From: Sphaerochaetaceae bacterium
GTDB taxonomy: Bacteria > Spirochaetota > Spirochaetia > Sphaerochaetales > Sphaerochaetaceae
DNA length: 64,000 bases
Assembly: GCA_024699225.1 (NCBI GenBank)
Contig: JAILPZ010000009.1
Span: forward strand, 1-64,000
Reading direction: 5' to 3'
Shown piece by piece: positions 24,433 through 32,877 of this stretch. The number at the start of each line of letters is the position of its first letter. Position 1 is the first letter of the stretch. The position numbers and the translations under genes were made by a program. The notes beneath the pieces are model-generated. The model saw only the letters and a program-made list of their open reading frames with translations. It did no database searches and was not told where the DNA came from.

Positions 24433-25320
24433 TCAGGCTGTAATCTCATTGTCAAACGGCGGATTGCAGCCCTCCCTTGTACAGTTGTAGGCAGCACATT
24501 CCGAGGCAAAGGCAGCAACAAGTCTTACATCTGTTTCAGAAATTCTGAAGTCTTCAAACCTGTTACGCCTGTCAAGCCAGGCCAGAACAGCACCGTTAAA
24601 AACATCTCCGCAGCCGATTGTATCTACAATCTTGTGCCAGGGCTTTGTTGCAGGACACTCTACACGGATTCTTCTTCCAAGCCATGTACTGCCCTTCTCT
24701 CCGTGGGTGACTATCAGATAGTGCTTGCAGATTTTTACAAGCTCTTCTGCACTCATACCCCAGTATTCAAGATCATCATCACTGACCTTAACCATATCAG
24801 ATATGGAGGCAGCCTCATTCAGGGCTTTTATATACTCATCCCTGTCAGTTACAAGACTTCCCCTGATATTCGGGTCAAAGAATTTTATAAGTGAGTGCCT
24901 CTTCTCAAAGAATTTCTTAAGTTCCTTTCTGACGTTTTTGTCCACAAAGGATACTGAGCCGAAGAAGACACAGTTTATATCCGAGTTGGATGAGAAAGCC
25001 TCTTCAAGTTTTTCTGCAGTAATGGAGAAGGCACTTGTTCCCTTCCAGTCAAATTCATATTTATTTACCGCTCCGGAGACAACAGCTGTTGTAGTCATGG
25101 TAGGAGCCATGTCGTTACAGAAAACAGGGTCAAAGAGGATATTGTTGTCTATCATGTGATTGAGAATCCTGTTTCCGTACTTGTCCGAGGATACTCCGCC
25201 TAAAAAACAGGATGGAGAGCCAAGTCTTGCTACTGCTAAAGCTGTATTGAGAGGGCCTCCGCCTACGTAGAACTCATTTTCCTTGATATCAATCAAGGCT
25301 TCACCAATTGAAACAATCAT
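24433..25320 (-). CDS. PfkB-family sugar kinase (fructokinase-like)
   Basis: This 295-residue kinase has the N-terminal IVSIGEALIDI, the substrate motif YVGGGPLNTALAVARLG (near residue 19) and signature 2 DTIGCGDVFNGAVL (near residue 235). In that signature the usual GAGD reads GCGD but keeps the catalytic Asp. Its closest resemblance by eye is to fructokinases. It is single, between htrA and the divergent glnS. There is no Shine-Dalgarno; a TACACT box lies 6 nt before the ATG (-35 TTTGGT at 25350-25355), another leaderless candidate. Confidence 0.85.
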   Translation of the reverse strand: MIVSIGEALIDIKENEFYVGGGPLNTALAVARLGSPSCFLGGVSSDKYGNRILNHMIDNNILFDPVFCNDMAPTMTTTAVVSGAVNKYEFDWKGTSAFSITAEKLEEAFSSNSDINCVFFGSVSFVDKNVRKELKKFFEKRHSLIKFFDPNIRGSLVTDRDEYIKALNEAASISDMVKVSDDDLEYWGMSAEELVKICKHYLIVTHGEKGSTWLGRRIRVECPATKPWHKIVDTIGCGDVFNGAVLAWLDRRNRFEDFRISETDVRLVAAFASECAAYNCTREGCNPPFDNEITA

Positions 25321-25386
25321 GACCTAAGTGTATCATATCCGGATGAAATACCAAAGGGTCCCTTTGGAAGGACATTCGGAGGAAAA

Positions 25387-27057
25387 ATGGCTGATAATTT
25401 TATTGAGAAAATCATTGAAGATGATCTGGAAGCAGGGAGAGTTCCCAACAACACAATTGTAACAAGATTTCCACCTGAGCCTAACGGCTATCTGCATATA
25501 GGACATATAAAAAGCATATGTCTGAACTTTGGTCTTGCTGCAAAGTACAACGGACGCTGCCACCTGCGCCTTGATGATACAAACCCGGCAAAAGAAGACA
25601 TGGAGTATATTGATTCCATTAAGAGCGACATAAAGTGGCTTGGTTTTGACTGGGGAAAATATGAATTCTATGCATCTGACTACTACGACCAGCTGCATGA
25701 AATAGCAATTGACCTGATTAAGAAGGGCCTGGCCTACGTTGACAGCCAGACTCCTGAGGAAGTTCGCATTAACCGCGGAACTCTCACAGAGCCGGGTAAG
25801 AACAGCCCTGACAGAGACAGAAGCGTTGAGGAGAACCTCAGACTGTTTAAGGAGATGGGAGAAGGAAAGTACCCTGAGGGAAAGTACCTTTTAAGGGCAA
25901 AGCTCGATATGGCATCTCCGAATATAAACATGAGGGACCCCGCCCTTTACAGAATCAAGTTTGCCGAGCATCCGAGAACAGGAAACAAGTGGTGTGTCTA
26001 CCCAATGTATGACTTTACCCATCCTATCAGTGATGCTATTGAAGGAATTACCCACAGTATCTGTACCCTTGAGTTTGAGGACCACAGACCTGCATACGAC
26101 TGGGCATGTTCAATTGACAATATTGAGCACGCTCCTCACCAGTATGAGTTTGCAAGACTTAATATCAACTACCTGGTTATGAGCAAGAGAAAGCTCCTGC
26201 AACTGGTTAATATGGGAATAGTTTCAGGCTGGGATGATCCGAGAATGCCGACCATAAGCGGAATCAGAAGAAGAGGATACTCTCCTGAGGCCATGAAGGA
26301 CTTTGTAAACAGAGTCGGTGTTGCCAAGGTTGAGTCAGTTGTAGACTACTCTCTTATGGAATTCTGCGTAAGGGAAGACCTTAATAAGAGAGCCCGCCGA
26401 GTAATGGCAGTATTAGACCCAATTAAGCTTGTTATAGACAACTATCCGGAAGACCAGACAGAGTACTTTGAAGCTGAGAACAATCCTGAGAACCCTGCAG
26501 AAGGAAAGAGAAGCCTTCCCTTCACAAAGGAACTCTATATTGAACGTGAGGACTTTATGGAAGAGCCTCCCAAAGGCTACCACCGCCTTTACATTGGCAA
26601 TGAAATCCGCTTAAAGGGTGCCTACTACGTAACAGCGGTAAGCTGTGAGAAGGACAGCGAAGGCAAGGTTACTGTTGTACACTGCACATATGATCCCCAG
26701 AGCAAGGGCGGAGAGACTCCTGACGGAAGAAAGGTTAAGGGAACAAGCCACTGGGTAAGTGCAAAGTATGCCATCTCCGGTGAAATCCGTCTTTATGACA
26801 AGCTCTTTAAGTCCGAGAACCCAGGAGCAGAGACAGGAAACTACCTGGATGATCTGAATCCCGAGAGCCTTGTTATAGTAAAGGATGCTAAGCTTGAGCC
26901 GGGTCTTTCAGATGCAAAGCCCGGAGACTACCTGCAGTTTATGAGAAGCGGGTACTTTACTCCTGACTACGACAGCACAAAGGATCATCTGATTTTCAAC
27001 AGAACTGTTACCTTAAAGGACAGCTGGTCAAAGCAGATGGCAAAAAACAACAAGTAA
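25387..27057 (+). CDS. glnS: glutaminyl-tRNA synthetase
   Basis: This 556-residue class I enzyme charges tRNA-Gln. It has the HIGH motif (GYLHIGHIKS, near residue 36), the KMSKS equivalent VMSKRK (near residue 265), and the GlnRS-specific catalytic-core sequences LRLDDTNPAKEDMEYIDSI and GITHSICTLEFEDHRPAYDW. The C-terminal anticodon-binding beta-barrels are present (HCTYDPQSKGGETPDGRKVKG). These features separate it from GltX. Shine-Dalgarno GGAGG is present. It is a single gene closed by a terminator; its cognate tRNA-Gln(TTG) is also in this window at 43519-43590. Confidence 0.96.
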   Translation: MADNFIEKIIEDDLEAGRVPNNTIVTRFPPEPNGYLHIGHIKSICLNFGLAAKYNGRCHLRLDDTNPAKEDMEYIDSIKSDIKWLGFDWGKYEFYASDYYDQLHEIAIDLIKKGLAYVDSQTPEEVRINRGTLTEPGKNSPDRDRSVEENLRLFKEMGEGKYPEGKYLLRAKLDMASPNINMRDPALYRIKFAEHPRTGNKWCVYPMYDFTHPISDAIEGITHSICTLEFEDHRPAYDWACSIDNIEHAPHQYEFARLNINYLVMSKRKLLQLVNMGIVSGWDDPRMPTISGIRRRGYSPEAMKDFVNRVGVAKVESVVDYSLMEFCVREDLNKRARRVMAVLDPIKLVIDNYPEDQTEYFEAENNPENPAEGKRSLPFTKELYIEREDFMEEPPKGYHRLYIGNEIRLKGAYYVTAVSCEKDSEGKVTVVHCTYDPQSKGGETPDGRKVKGTSHWVSAKYAISGEIRLYDKLFKSENPGAETGNYLDDLNPESLVIVKDAKLEPGLSDAKPGDYLQFMRSGYFTPDYDSTKDHLIFNRTVTLKDSWSKQMAKNNK

Positions 27058-27076
27058 ATAAAGTATTCAGACAGAA

Positions 27077-27112
27077 AAAACGGGACTGCTACATGGCAGC
27101 CCCGTTTCTGTA
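27077..27112. terminator. bidirectional terminator between glnS and phosphohexomutase gene
   Basis: AACGGG-ACTGC and GGCAG-CCCGTT form an imperfect stem (27079-27106). T-rich sequence follows on the plus strand, and a run of six T follows on the minus strand. It serves the two convergent genes. Confidence 0.75.
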
Positions 27113-27127
27113 TTTGCACAAATATTC

Positions 27128-28471
27128 TTACTTGAACTTTTTAATTATAGCCTCAAGCTCGGAGAAGTGCTTCTTAAGCTCTTCCTGTGTCTTGGCTTCT
27201 ACGACAAGACGCAGATACGGTTCTGTGTTTGACTTACGTACGTTGAACCACCATGTGGGGAACTCAACCCTGTATCCGTCAAAATCAAGGACCTTAACCG
27301 GGTTCTTCTTTGAATACTCGTCAAAGAGAGCCTTCATGGCCTCATCCTTCTGCTCAAGCTTGAAGTTAACCTCACCGCTGTTTGCATAGACGATAATCTC
27401 ATCAAGAAGCTGTCCCAGGGTCTTTCCTTCCTTCTTGAGCTTTGCAACAGTCTGGAGAACAAGAAGTGAAGCGAGAATACCGCTGTCACAGTTGTAGAAG
27501 TCTCTGAAGTAGTAGTGACCTGCAAGCTCACCGCCGAAGATGCAGTGCTCTTCCCTGATTTTCATCTTTGCAAATGCATGTCCGACCTTCCAGGTAAAGA
27601 CCTCTGTTGCACCCTTCTTCATAAGGTATTCTGATGTTGAACGTGAAGTTCTTATATCAACCAGGACCGAGCCCTTCTCCTTCTCAAGATAGTAGGCTCC
27701 TATTACTGCAGTTATGTAGTCAGGCTGCAAGAAGCGTCCGCGGTCGTCTATGAACATGACTCTGTCAGCATCTCCGTCGTAGATGACACCTACATCTGAC
27801 TTGTTCTTAAGGACTGCTGCCTTAATCTGAGCACAGTTTTCTTCCTCAAGAGGATTGGGTTCATGGGCCGGGAATGTTCCGTCCATTACGTCGTTAATGT
27901 ACTTTGCATGGTCTCCGAAGAGCTCCTTGATGTAGAGGTTGCTCATTCCGTTTGAACCGTCAACGGAGATATTAATTCCGCTGAGGTCCGGAAGGAACTG
28001 CTTCTGGAAGTTAAGATAAGCCTCATGGATGTCTTTTTTGATTATCTTTCCCCTCTTCTCCGGGGCAACAGGCTTTACCACTCCTTCTGCGCAGAGCTTC
28101 TCAAGTTCCTTAAGACCTGATTCTCCGCCTACAGGAATGGCTGCGGCTCTTGAGATTTTCATGCCGTTGTATTCTTTCGGGTTATGGCTGGCAGTAATCT
28201 GAACAGATGCACCGGCCTTAAGATAAACAGTTGCAAAATAAACCATAGGAGTTGTGGCCAGGCCAATATCCCATACATCCACTCCCCTGTCATTTATACC
28301 CTTACAGAGATTGTCATGAATCTCATCACTTGTAAGTCTGACATCTCTTCCGACTACTACAAAATCACAGGGAAGAAGCTGTGGAAGAAAGTATCCTACC
28401 TTGTATGCTGTTTCCTTGTTGAAATCCTTGTTGTAGATTCCTCTGATGTCATAAGCTTTAAATGCGCCCAT
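27128..28471 (-). CDS. phosphomannomutase/phosphoglucomutase
   Basis: This 447-residue alpha-D-phosphohexomutase has the active-site phosphoserine loop TASHNPKEYNGMK (near residue 102), the metal-binding DGDADRVMFID (near residue 235), the sugar-recognition GGELAGHYYFRD (near residue 320) and the phosphate-binding C-terminal domain RKSNTEPYLRLVVEA. It interconverts hexose 1- and 6-phosphates, feeding glycogen synthesis (glgC/glgA here) and surface sugars. Shine-Dalgarno AAGGAG is present. It lies 19 nt downstream of the 146-residue hypothetical gene, probably one operon. Confidence 0.92.
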   Translation of the reverse strand: MGAFKAYDIRGIYNKDFNKETAYKVGYFLPQLLPCDFVVVGRDVRLTSDEIHDNLCKGINDRGVDVWDIGLATTPMVYFATVYLKAGASVQITASHNPKEYNGMKISRAAAIPVGGESGLKELEKLCAEGVVKPVAPEKRGKIIKKDIHEAYLNFQKQFLPDLSGINISVDGSNGMSNLYIKELFGDHAKYINDVMDGTFPAHEPNPLEEENCAQIKAAVLKNKSDVGVIYDGDADRVMFIDDRGRFLQPDYITAVIGAYYLEKEKGSVLVDIRTSRSTSEYLMKKGATEVFTWKVGHAFAKMKIREEHCIFGGELAGHYYFRDFYNCDSGILASLLVLQTVAKLKKEGKTLGQLLDEIIVYANSGEVNFKLEQKDEAMKALFDEYSKKNPVKVLDFDGYRVEFPTWWFNVRKSNTEPYLRLVVEAKTQEELKKHFSELEAIIKKFK

Positions 28472-28490
28472 TTTGATTCTCCTTTATCTA

Positions 28491-28931
28491 TCAGTTAAAA
28501 AAGTCCTTATCCACTAACTGGAAGAACCTGACTGTTCCATCTTTAAGCTGAATTTTTGTAACGGTTTCAAGAAAAACACGGGAGAAGGCTGAAGCCTCTT
28601 TGGCTTCCTTTCCCTTCTCAATAAAGGCCCTGGCTGCAGATTTTCTGACAGTCTCAACACCCACTATATCCTGGGAATTGAAGGACCTTTCAAACTTTAC
28701 ATATTTTTCATTTTTCTTGCTTGATACGGTAAACCCGAGTATGCTGGCACGCCTCTTGAAATCCTCGTAGTGGTAGATACCGTTAATTCTGTAAACAAAA
28801 ACACCTGCTTCCCTTATGTTTCCTTCAGAATCACCGTACCACAGAGAAAAATTCCTTCTGTCTATTTTTCCGCCGTGTTTTTCCTCGAGCTTTTTAAGAA
28901 ATTCTTCTGCGTCTGACTCTATTTCAGCCAT
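28491..28931 (-). CDS. hypothetical protein, paralogue of the 32414-32845 product
   Basis: This 146-residue cytoplasmic protein has no signal and belongs to no family I recognise. Its N-terminal half aligns with the product at 32414-32845: KLEEKHGGKIDRRNFSLWYGDS against ELEKRYGKKISWSKWCTFYADS, then G(N/H)(I/L) and an EDF motif near residue 57. Both end in a beta-rich segment (KIQLKDGTVRFFQLVD against SIELEGKKFMFFEMKG). The conserved Trp/Tyr pattern suggests a shared small fold. It has a good Shine-Dalgarno (GAGGT) and sits upstream of the phosphohexomutase gene. Confidence 0.7.
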   Translation of the reverse strand: MAEIESDAEEFLKKLEEKHGGKIDRRNFSLWYGDSEGNIREAGVFVYRINGIYHYEDFKRRASILGFTVSSKKNEKYVKFERSFNSQDIVGVETVRKSAARAFIEKGKEAKEASAFSRVFLETVTKIQLKDGTVRFFQLVDKDFFN

Positions 28932-28996
28932 AAAAACCTCATTGTCTTTCTTTTTTTTATCTTAGCAGATATAATCGCCTAACAAAAGGAATATTT

Positions 28997-30535
28997 ATGG
29001 ATTACGAGGCAAAGGATTTCGGCAAAATCCTCAAGAAAAATGCACAGGCGCTGCGCCACGAACTACTTGCTCAGCAAACTGACTGCATGCGGGTTTACGA
29101 TAGAAATCTCCAGGCCTTCCCTGTGACGGTTGACCTGTACGGAAAGTACGCAAGAGTCACTGATTACGGTGAGCAGATGATGGAGGAAGAGACTAAGGCA
29201 AGCTGTCTTGATATCTGTTCAAGAATGCTTTACCTGAATCCTGAGAACGTCATTTACACCTACAGAGCCAAAAGAGAAAAAGGCGAACAGCATGAAAAAT
29301 CAGAATCTCAGGCCGTAATTACACAGGTTTCTGAGAACGGTCTTATGTTTACGGTAGATCTTGCAAGCTACACAGATACGGGTCTATTTCTGGATCACAG
29401 CGTTACAAGGCAGATGATCCGTGAAAGAAGTAACGGCTGTGATGTGCTTAACCTTTTCTCCTACACAGGAAGTTTCTCTGTTTACGCAGCAGCCGGCGGA
29501 GCAAAGAGCGTAACCAGTGTTGATCTTTCTGCAACCTATACAAAGTGGGCTGAGAAGAACCTCAGTGACAACGGTTACAGCGGAAGTCTTTACAGCTGCC
29601 TCTGTATGGACGCAGAAAAGTTCCTGCTTCAGGCTGCAGAAGAACATAAAAAATACGATATAGTAATTTTTGATCCTCCTTCTTTCTCAAACAGCAGGAA
29701 GATGGAAAGAGACTTTGATGTTGCACGGGACTGGAGTGCATGGATCCGGAAAATAGTTGCAGTTTTAAGACCGGAAGGTTTTATCCTGTTTTCAACAAAC
29801 CTCGGAACCTTTACAATGGATAAGAGACGGGTAAGAGGATTATCCGTCAAAGAAATAACCGGATACCTTTCGGCTCCGGGATTTACAAAACGCAGCAGAG
29901 GTGCTGTCAGGAGTTGGCTAATGGCTTTTGATGATGATTCACTCTCACTCGACTGGAGTGAAGACGTAAAGACCGGCAGGAAAAAAGAGCAGCCGGTAAA
30001 GAAAAAGGAAAACAGGCCCTACAGGGATAAGGGCTCAGACAACAGAACACGAAGATATGGTTCTGAACGCAGGGGAGAAAGGTCTGACAGACCGTACAAA
30101 TCAGACAGATACGAGAGAAACGACAGGTACGAAAGAAAAGACAGGGATGACAGATATGACCGCCGTTCCTACTCCGACAGAACTGACAGATCAGATAGAG
30201 AATACAGAGATTACAGAAGTGACCGCCGTTCCTACTCTGACAGATCTGATAGAGGAAACAGGGAATACAGAAGCGACAGATACGACAGGTCAGACCGCAA
30301 TCCGAGATACTCTGACAGAGACAGGTCATACAAATCTTCATACGGGGACAAGCGCCAGGAAAGATACTCAGACAGGAAGCCTTCAGAAAAGACATACGGA
30401 AAGAATGAGTACAGAAAGCCTGCACAAAAACCATCAGGAAGAGAGAGGCCTTATGGATACGACAGTTTCCGCCCTGCCCGCTCAAGAAATGACAGCTCTG
30501 ACTTCTTCTGGAACGACGAGGATCTTGATAACTGA
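28997..30535 (+). CDS. rlmK: RlmK-like 23S rRNA methyltransferase with long D/R/S/Y-rich tail
   Basis: This 512-residue protein has residues 1-325 matching the RlmK half of E. coli RlmKL: VYDRNLQAFPVTVDLYGKYA, DTGLFLDHSVTR, NLFSYTGSFSVYAAAGGAKSV (SAM-binding), DIVIFDPPSFSNSRKMERDFDV (catalytic region) and FSTNLGTFTMD. RlmK makes m7G in 23S rRNA. The THUMP-RlmL half is absent. From about residue 330 to the end is a low-complexity hydrophilic tail built from SDR, DRY and YSD repeats, with an acidic end (DFFWNDEDLDN). The tail probably binds RNA or is disordered. Start has AAGGAA Shine-Dalgarno. Confidence 0.88.
   Translation: MDYEAKDFGKILKKNAQALRHELLAQQTDCMRVYDRNLQAFPVTVDLYGKYARVTDYGEQMMEEETKASCLDICSRMLYLNPENVIYTYRAKREKGEQHEKSESQAVITQVSENGLMFTVDLASYTDTGLFLDHSVTRQMIRERSNGCDVLNLFSYTGSFSVYAAAGGAKSVTSVDLSATYTKWAEKNLSDNGYSGSLYSCLCMDAEKFLLQAAEEHKKYDIVIFDPPSFSNSRKMERDFDVARDWSAWIRKIVAVLRPEGFILFSTNLGTFTMDKRRVRGLSVKEITGYLSAPGFTKRSRGAVRSWLMAFDDDSLSLDWSEDVKTGRKKEQPVKKKENRPYRDKGSDNRTRRYGSERRGERSDRPYKSDRYERNDRYERKDRDDRYDRRSYSDRTDRSDREYRDYRSDRRSYSDRSDRGNREYRSDRYDRSDRNPRYSDRDRSYKSSYGDKRQERYSDRKPSEKTYGKNEYRKPAQKPSGRERPYGYDSFRPARSRNDSSDFFWNDEDLDN
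29985..30470 (+). repeat. degenerate coding repeat encoding the Arg/Asp/Ser/Tyr tail
   Basis: Short imperfect repeats of the type GACAGATACGA and TCCTACTCCGACAGA recur within the rlmK reading frame, including two near-identical copies of RRSYSDR about 60 nt apart. All units stay in frame, so the tail has been expanded or maintained as protein rather than decaying. Confidence 0.75.
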
Positions 30536-30561
30536 TTTTTTTAATTATTTAGTGCATATGA

Positions 30562-30590
30562 TTGACAGAAAAGTTCATTTGGAGTACATT
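30562..30590 (+). promoter_or_regulatory. promoter of tRNA-Asn
   Basis: A perfect TTGACA (30562-30567), 17-bp spacer and TACATT (30585-30590); the tRNA begins 18 nt later. Confidence 0.65.
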
Positions 30591-30607
30591 CTTTTCTGTT
30601 AACGCAT

Positions 30608-30680
30608 TCCCTTGTAGCTCAGCCGGTAGAGCGGGTGGCTGTTAACCACTAGGTCGGCGGTTCGAGTCCGTCCGGGGGAG
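30608..30680 (+). tRNA. tRNA-Asn (GTT)
   Basis: A full cloverleaf of 73 nt. The acceptor stem TCCCTTG pairs with CGGGGGA (two G-T pairs), and the D-arm is GCTC..GAGC. The anticodon loop CTGTTAA carries GTT, and the T-arm is GGCGG-TTCGAGT-CCGTC. The discriminator is G and no CCA is encoded. It lies between rlmK and a strong terminator. Confidence 0.95.
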
Positions 30681-30682
30681 CT

Positions 30683-30716
30683 AAAACCAGTCAGAAATGA
30701 CTGGTTTTCTTTTTTA
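30683..30716 (+). terminator. terminator after tRNA-Asn
   Basis: AAAACCAGTCA (30683-30693) pairs perfectly with TGACTGGTTTT (30698-30708) around a GAAA loop, followed by CTTTTTTT. Confidence 0.9.
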
Positions 30717-30796
30717 TATGCTTTAGTTCTGACTTATAGCCTTTTTTTGCTCCGGATGTAAGAAAAAGTATTACATCGAGCACCATTTTTTTTCCA

Positions 30797-30831
30797 AAAA
30801 AACGAAAAACCTCCATGCTTTCACATGGAGG
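30797..30831 (-). terminator. terminator of Na+/solute symporter gene
   Basis: On the minus strand CCTCCATG (30824-30831) pairs with CATGGAGG (30810-30817), followed by TTTTTCGTTTTTTT. It lies 22 nt beyond the symporter stop. Confidence 0.88.
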
Positions 30832-30852
30832 CGTATAAGAATCAGATTAAAT

Positions 30853-32289
30853 TCAATCTTCGTAGGCTGACGGTGCTGCGGGAACTCCCTTCTTCCATTC
30901 AATTGCGTTAACGATATAGAAAGTTACAACACTTACCAGACATCCGAATACTACCGGCATGAGGTACTTTGTAGCAGCAACACCCTTTGTTGAAAGGATC
31001 TGCCAGAAAATGAAACCGATTGTACCGACAATGATTGAGATGCGTCCGGAATTCTTTGTTGCGTTTGCAACGACAAGACCAAGGCCATAGGCTGCAAATG
31101 GTCCGGCACATCTGATACCGAATGCAAATGTATTCATGGTTGTGATTGGAACACCTGCAAATGAAATGACCATGGCAACTGCGCAGCAGATAACGTTACA
31201 AAGTCTTGTAGCACGAACTTCCTTCATACCCTCAAGGCCTGACTTGCAGTAAGGCTTGTAGAGGTCGTTGATAATCATAGTGGACATACAGAGAAGGTTG
31301 GAGTCTGCTGAAGACATGGTAGCTGAAATAATGGCTGCAGAAACAATACCTGTGATGATTGTCGGTGCATATGCCTGTGTTACAGCCATCATTGCGTTTG
31401 ATCCGTTTGCAAGCAGATTAGGAAGACTGTCCTTGGCTGCAAGAGCGGCAAGACCGAGCAGTGTGGGGAATGCTGACATGGCTGCCATAAGAACTGCAGA
31501 AACAAAAGAAGCCTTCTTTGCTGTTGCCTCATCCTTGGCTGTCTCAAATCTTGAAATCATTTCAGGACCTGAAAGGAAGGTACAGAAGTAGTTAAAGATG
31601 TAGCCGAAGATAAATGCCCAGCCAATCTTTGTGAAACTTGTCTGACCTGCAGGAAGCTTTGCTGAAATTGCTGCCCATCCGCCGAGTGATGAGATAACAA
31701 CAGGTGTGGCAATTGCAAGACCGATAAGAATGATAAGGAACTGAACCATATCAGAAATCTGGTCTGCAATCATTCCGCCGAATGTTGTGTACAGGATAAT
31801 AACAATACCGGCAATGATCATACAAAGCTTTACGTTAAGACCTGTGAGTGTGGCAACAACAGAACCTGATGCAGCAACCTGAGAAGATGTAAGACAGAAA
31901 AGAGCCAGAATGTTAAGGACTGCTGTGAATCCTGAACTGAACTTTCCGAAGCGTCTCCCAACAACTTCAGGAATAGTTACAGCCATTGTCTTTCTGATTT
32001 TTGGAGCAAAATATGCAAGGGGGATCATTGCTATTGATGCAGCAAGGACATACCACATTGCACTCATTCCCCAGGAACCGAAAGCCTTCTGGGCAAGACC
32101 TGTTGTACAGCCTCCACCAATGTTATTTGCAGAAAGAGAGAATGCAACCATAAAGACGCCCATTCTTCTTCCGGCAAGCATGTAGTCTTCAGCGCCTTTA
32201 ATTTTAAGCTTACCGACTACATAACCGACAATCAGCATACCTGCAAGGTAGCCAATTACGATTATAAGAGCACTTGTGTTTACTACCAT
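30853..32289 (-). CDS. sodium:solute symporter family (SSS) transporter
   Basis: This 478-residue integral membrane protein has about 13 helices. SSS signatures include EDYMLAGRRMGVFMVAFSLSANNIGGG near residue 34 and the long loop motif YTTFGGMIADQISDMVQFLIIL near residue 165. The Na+-binding helix is SAAIISATMSSADSNLLCMSTMIINDLY near residue 315. The family imports sugars, amino acids, pantothenate or organic acids with Na+; the substrate cannot be told. Shine-Dalgarno AGGAG is present. It is a single gene with its own terminator. Confidence 0.92.
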   Translation of the reverse strand: MVVNTSALIIVIGYLAGMLIVGYVVGKLKIKGAEDYMLAGRRMGVFMVAFSLSANNIGGGCTTGLAQKAFGSWGMSAMWYVLAASIAMIPLAYFAPKIRKTMAVTIPEVVGRRFGKFSSGFTAVLNILALFCLTSSQVAASGSVVATLTGLNVKLCMIIAGIVIILYTTFGGMIADQISDMVQFLIILIGLAIATPVVISSLGGWAAISAKLPAGQTSFTKIGWAFIFGYIFNYFCTFLSGPEMISRFETAKDEATAKKASFVSAVLMAAMSAFPTLLGLAALAAKDSLPNLLANGSNAMMAVTQAYAPTIITGIVSAAIISATMSSADSNLLCMSTMIINDLYKPYCKSGLEGMKEVRATRLCNVICCAVAMVISFAGVPITTMNTFAFGIRCAGPFAAYGLGLVVANATKNSGRISIIVGTIGFIFWQILSTKGVAATKYLMPVVFGCLVSVVTFYIVNAIEWKKGVPAAPSAYED

Positions 32290-32413
32290 ATAATTCTCCT
32301 TTTTTAGTAGTGTACTGTAATATCATATAGCAACAGTATTTACATGTAAAATTATTTTTTCACGGATTTATTTCTTGACAGAAGAGTCTCAATAAAAAAG
32401 ATAATTAAATGTT

Positions 32414-32845
32414 ATGTCTGATGAAAAAAAACTTACTGAAGAACTTGAAAAACGCTACGGAAAGAAGATTTCCTGGAGTAAATGGTGCACATTTTATGCC
32501 GACAGCCGTGGCCATTTAAAACAGGACGGAGCCCTCCTCTGCCTTACGGATGTTACATTCCATGTATGGAATGAGGACTTTGAAGACAGCTTCACTTCTC
32601 TGGATGTGCTGTATACGGATTTTGTGCTCAAGTCAGAGGCAATTGAGTTTGCCGAAGGAAAAATAGAAAAAGTCCATCGTGCCAACCCTTTTAAAGCTTT
32701 GACAAAACCGACTGTACTGAGTATTGAACTTGAAGGAAAGAAATTCATGTTCTTTGAGATGAAGGGACAGGAATTCAGACAGCTTTTAAGTATAGCTCAG
32801 GCAAAACAGAAGTACAGCCACAGAGTATCCGACAGAAACAGCTAA
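32414..32845 (+). CDS. hypothetical protein, paralogue of the 28491-28931 product
   Basis: This 143-residue soluble protein of unknown function is related to the product at 28491-28931 over its N-terminal 60 residues (ELEKRYGKKISW, WCTFYADSRGHLKQDGALL, VWNEDFED). There is no signal peptide or known motif. No Shine-Dalgarno precedes the ATG; TTGACA (32375-32380) and GATAAT (32400-32405) lie upstream with a long 19-bp spacer, the -10 box ending 8 nt before the ATG. It is isolated between two terminated units. Confidence 0.65.
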   Translation: MSDEKKLTEELEKRYGKKISWSKWCTFYADSRGHLKQDGALLCLTDVTFHVWNEDFEDSFTSLDVLYTDFVLKSEAIEFAEGKIEKVHRANPFKALTKPTVLSIELEGKKFMFFEMKGQEFRQLLSIAQAKQKYSHRVSDRNS

Positions 32846-32868
32846 AAAAAGCAGTGCCGAAGCACTGC
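32844..32868 (-). terminator. terminator, TTCG tetraloop
   Basis: On the minus strand GCAGTGC-TTCG-GCACTGC (32851-32868) is followed by seven T. It closes the lipoprotein gene at 32878; the plus strand has a weaker T-tail for the gene ending at 32845. Confidence 0.9.
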
Positions 32869-32877
32869 CTGTAAGTT

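Noticed and set aside
25387-27057. Glutamyl-tRNA synthetase (gltX)
   Set aside because: The catalytic and C-terminal beta-barrel motifs are those of GlnRS, so glnS was preferred.
29985-30470. Possible CRISPR array or satellite
   Set aside because: Repeats are short, irregular and in frame with a coding sequence; there are no unique spacers of constant length.
29907-30602. Long open frames on both strands over the rlmK tail
   Set aside because: They come from the repetitive Arg/Asp/Ser codons of the tail. The annotated frame continues from the conserved methyltransferase domain, so the others are by-products.
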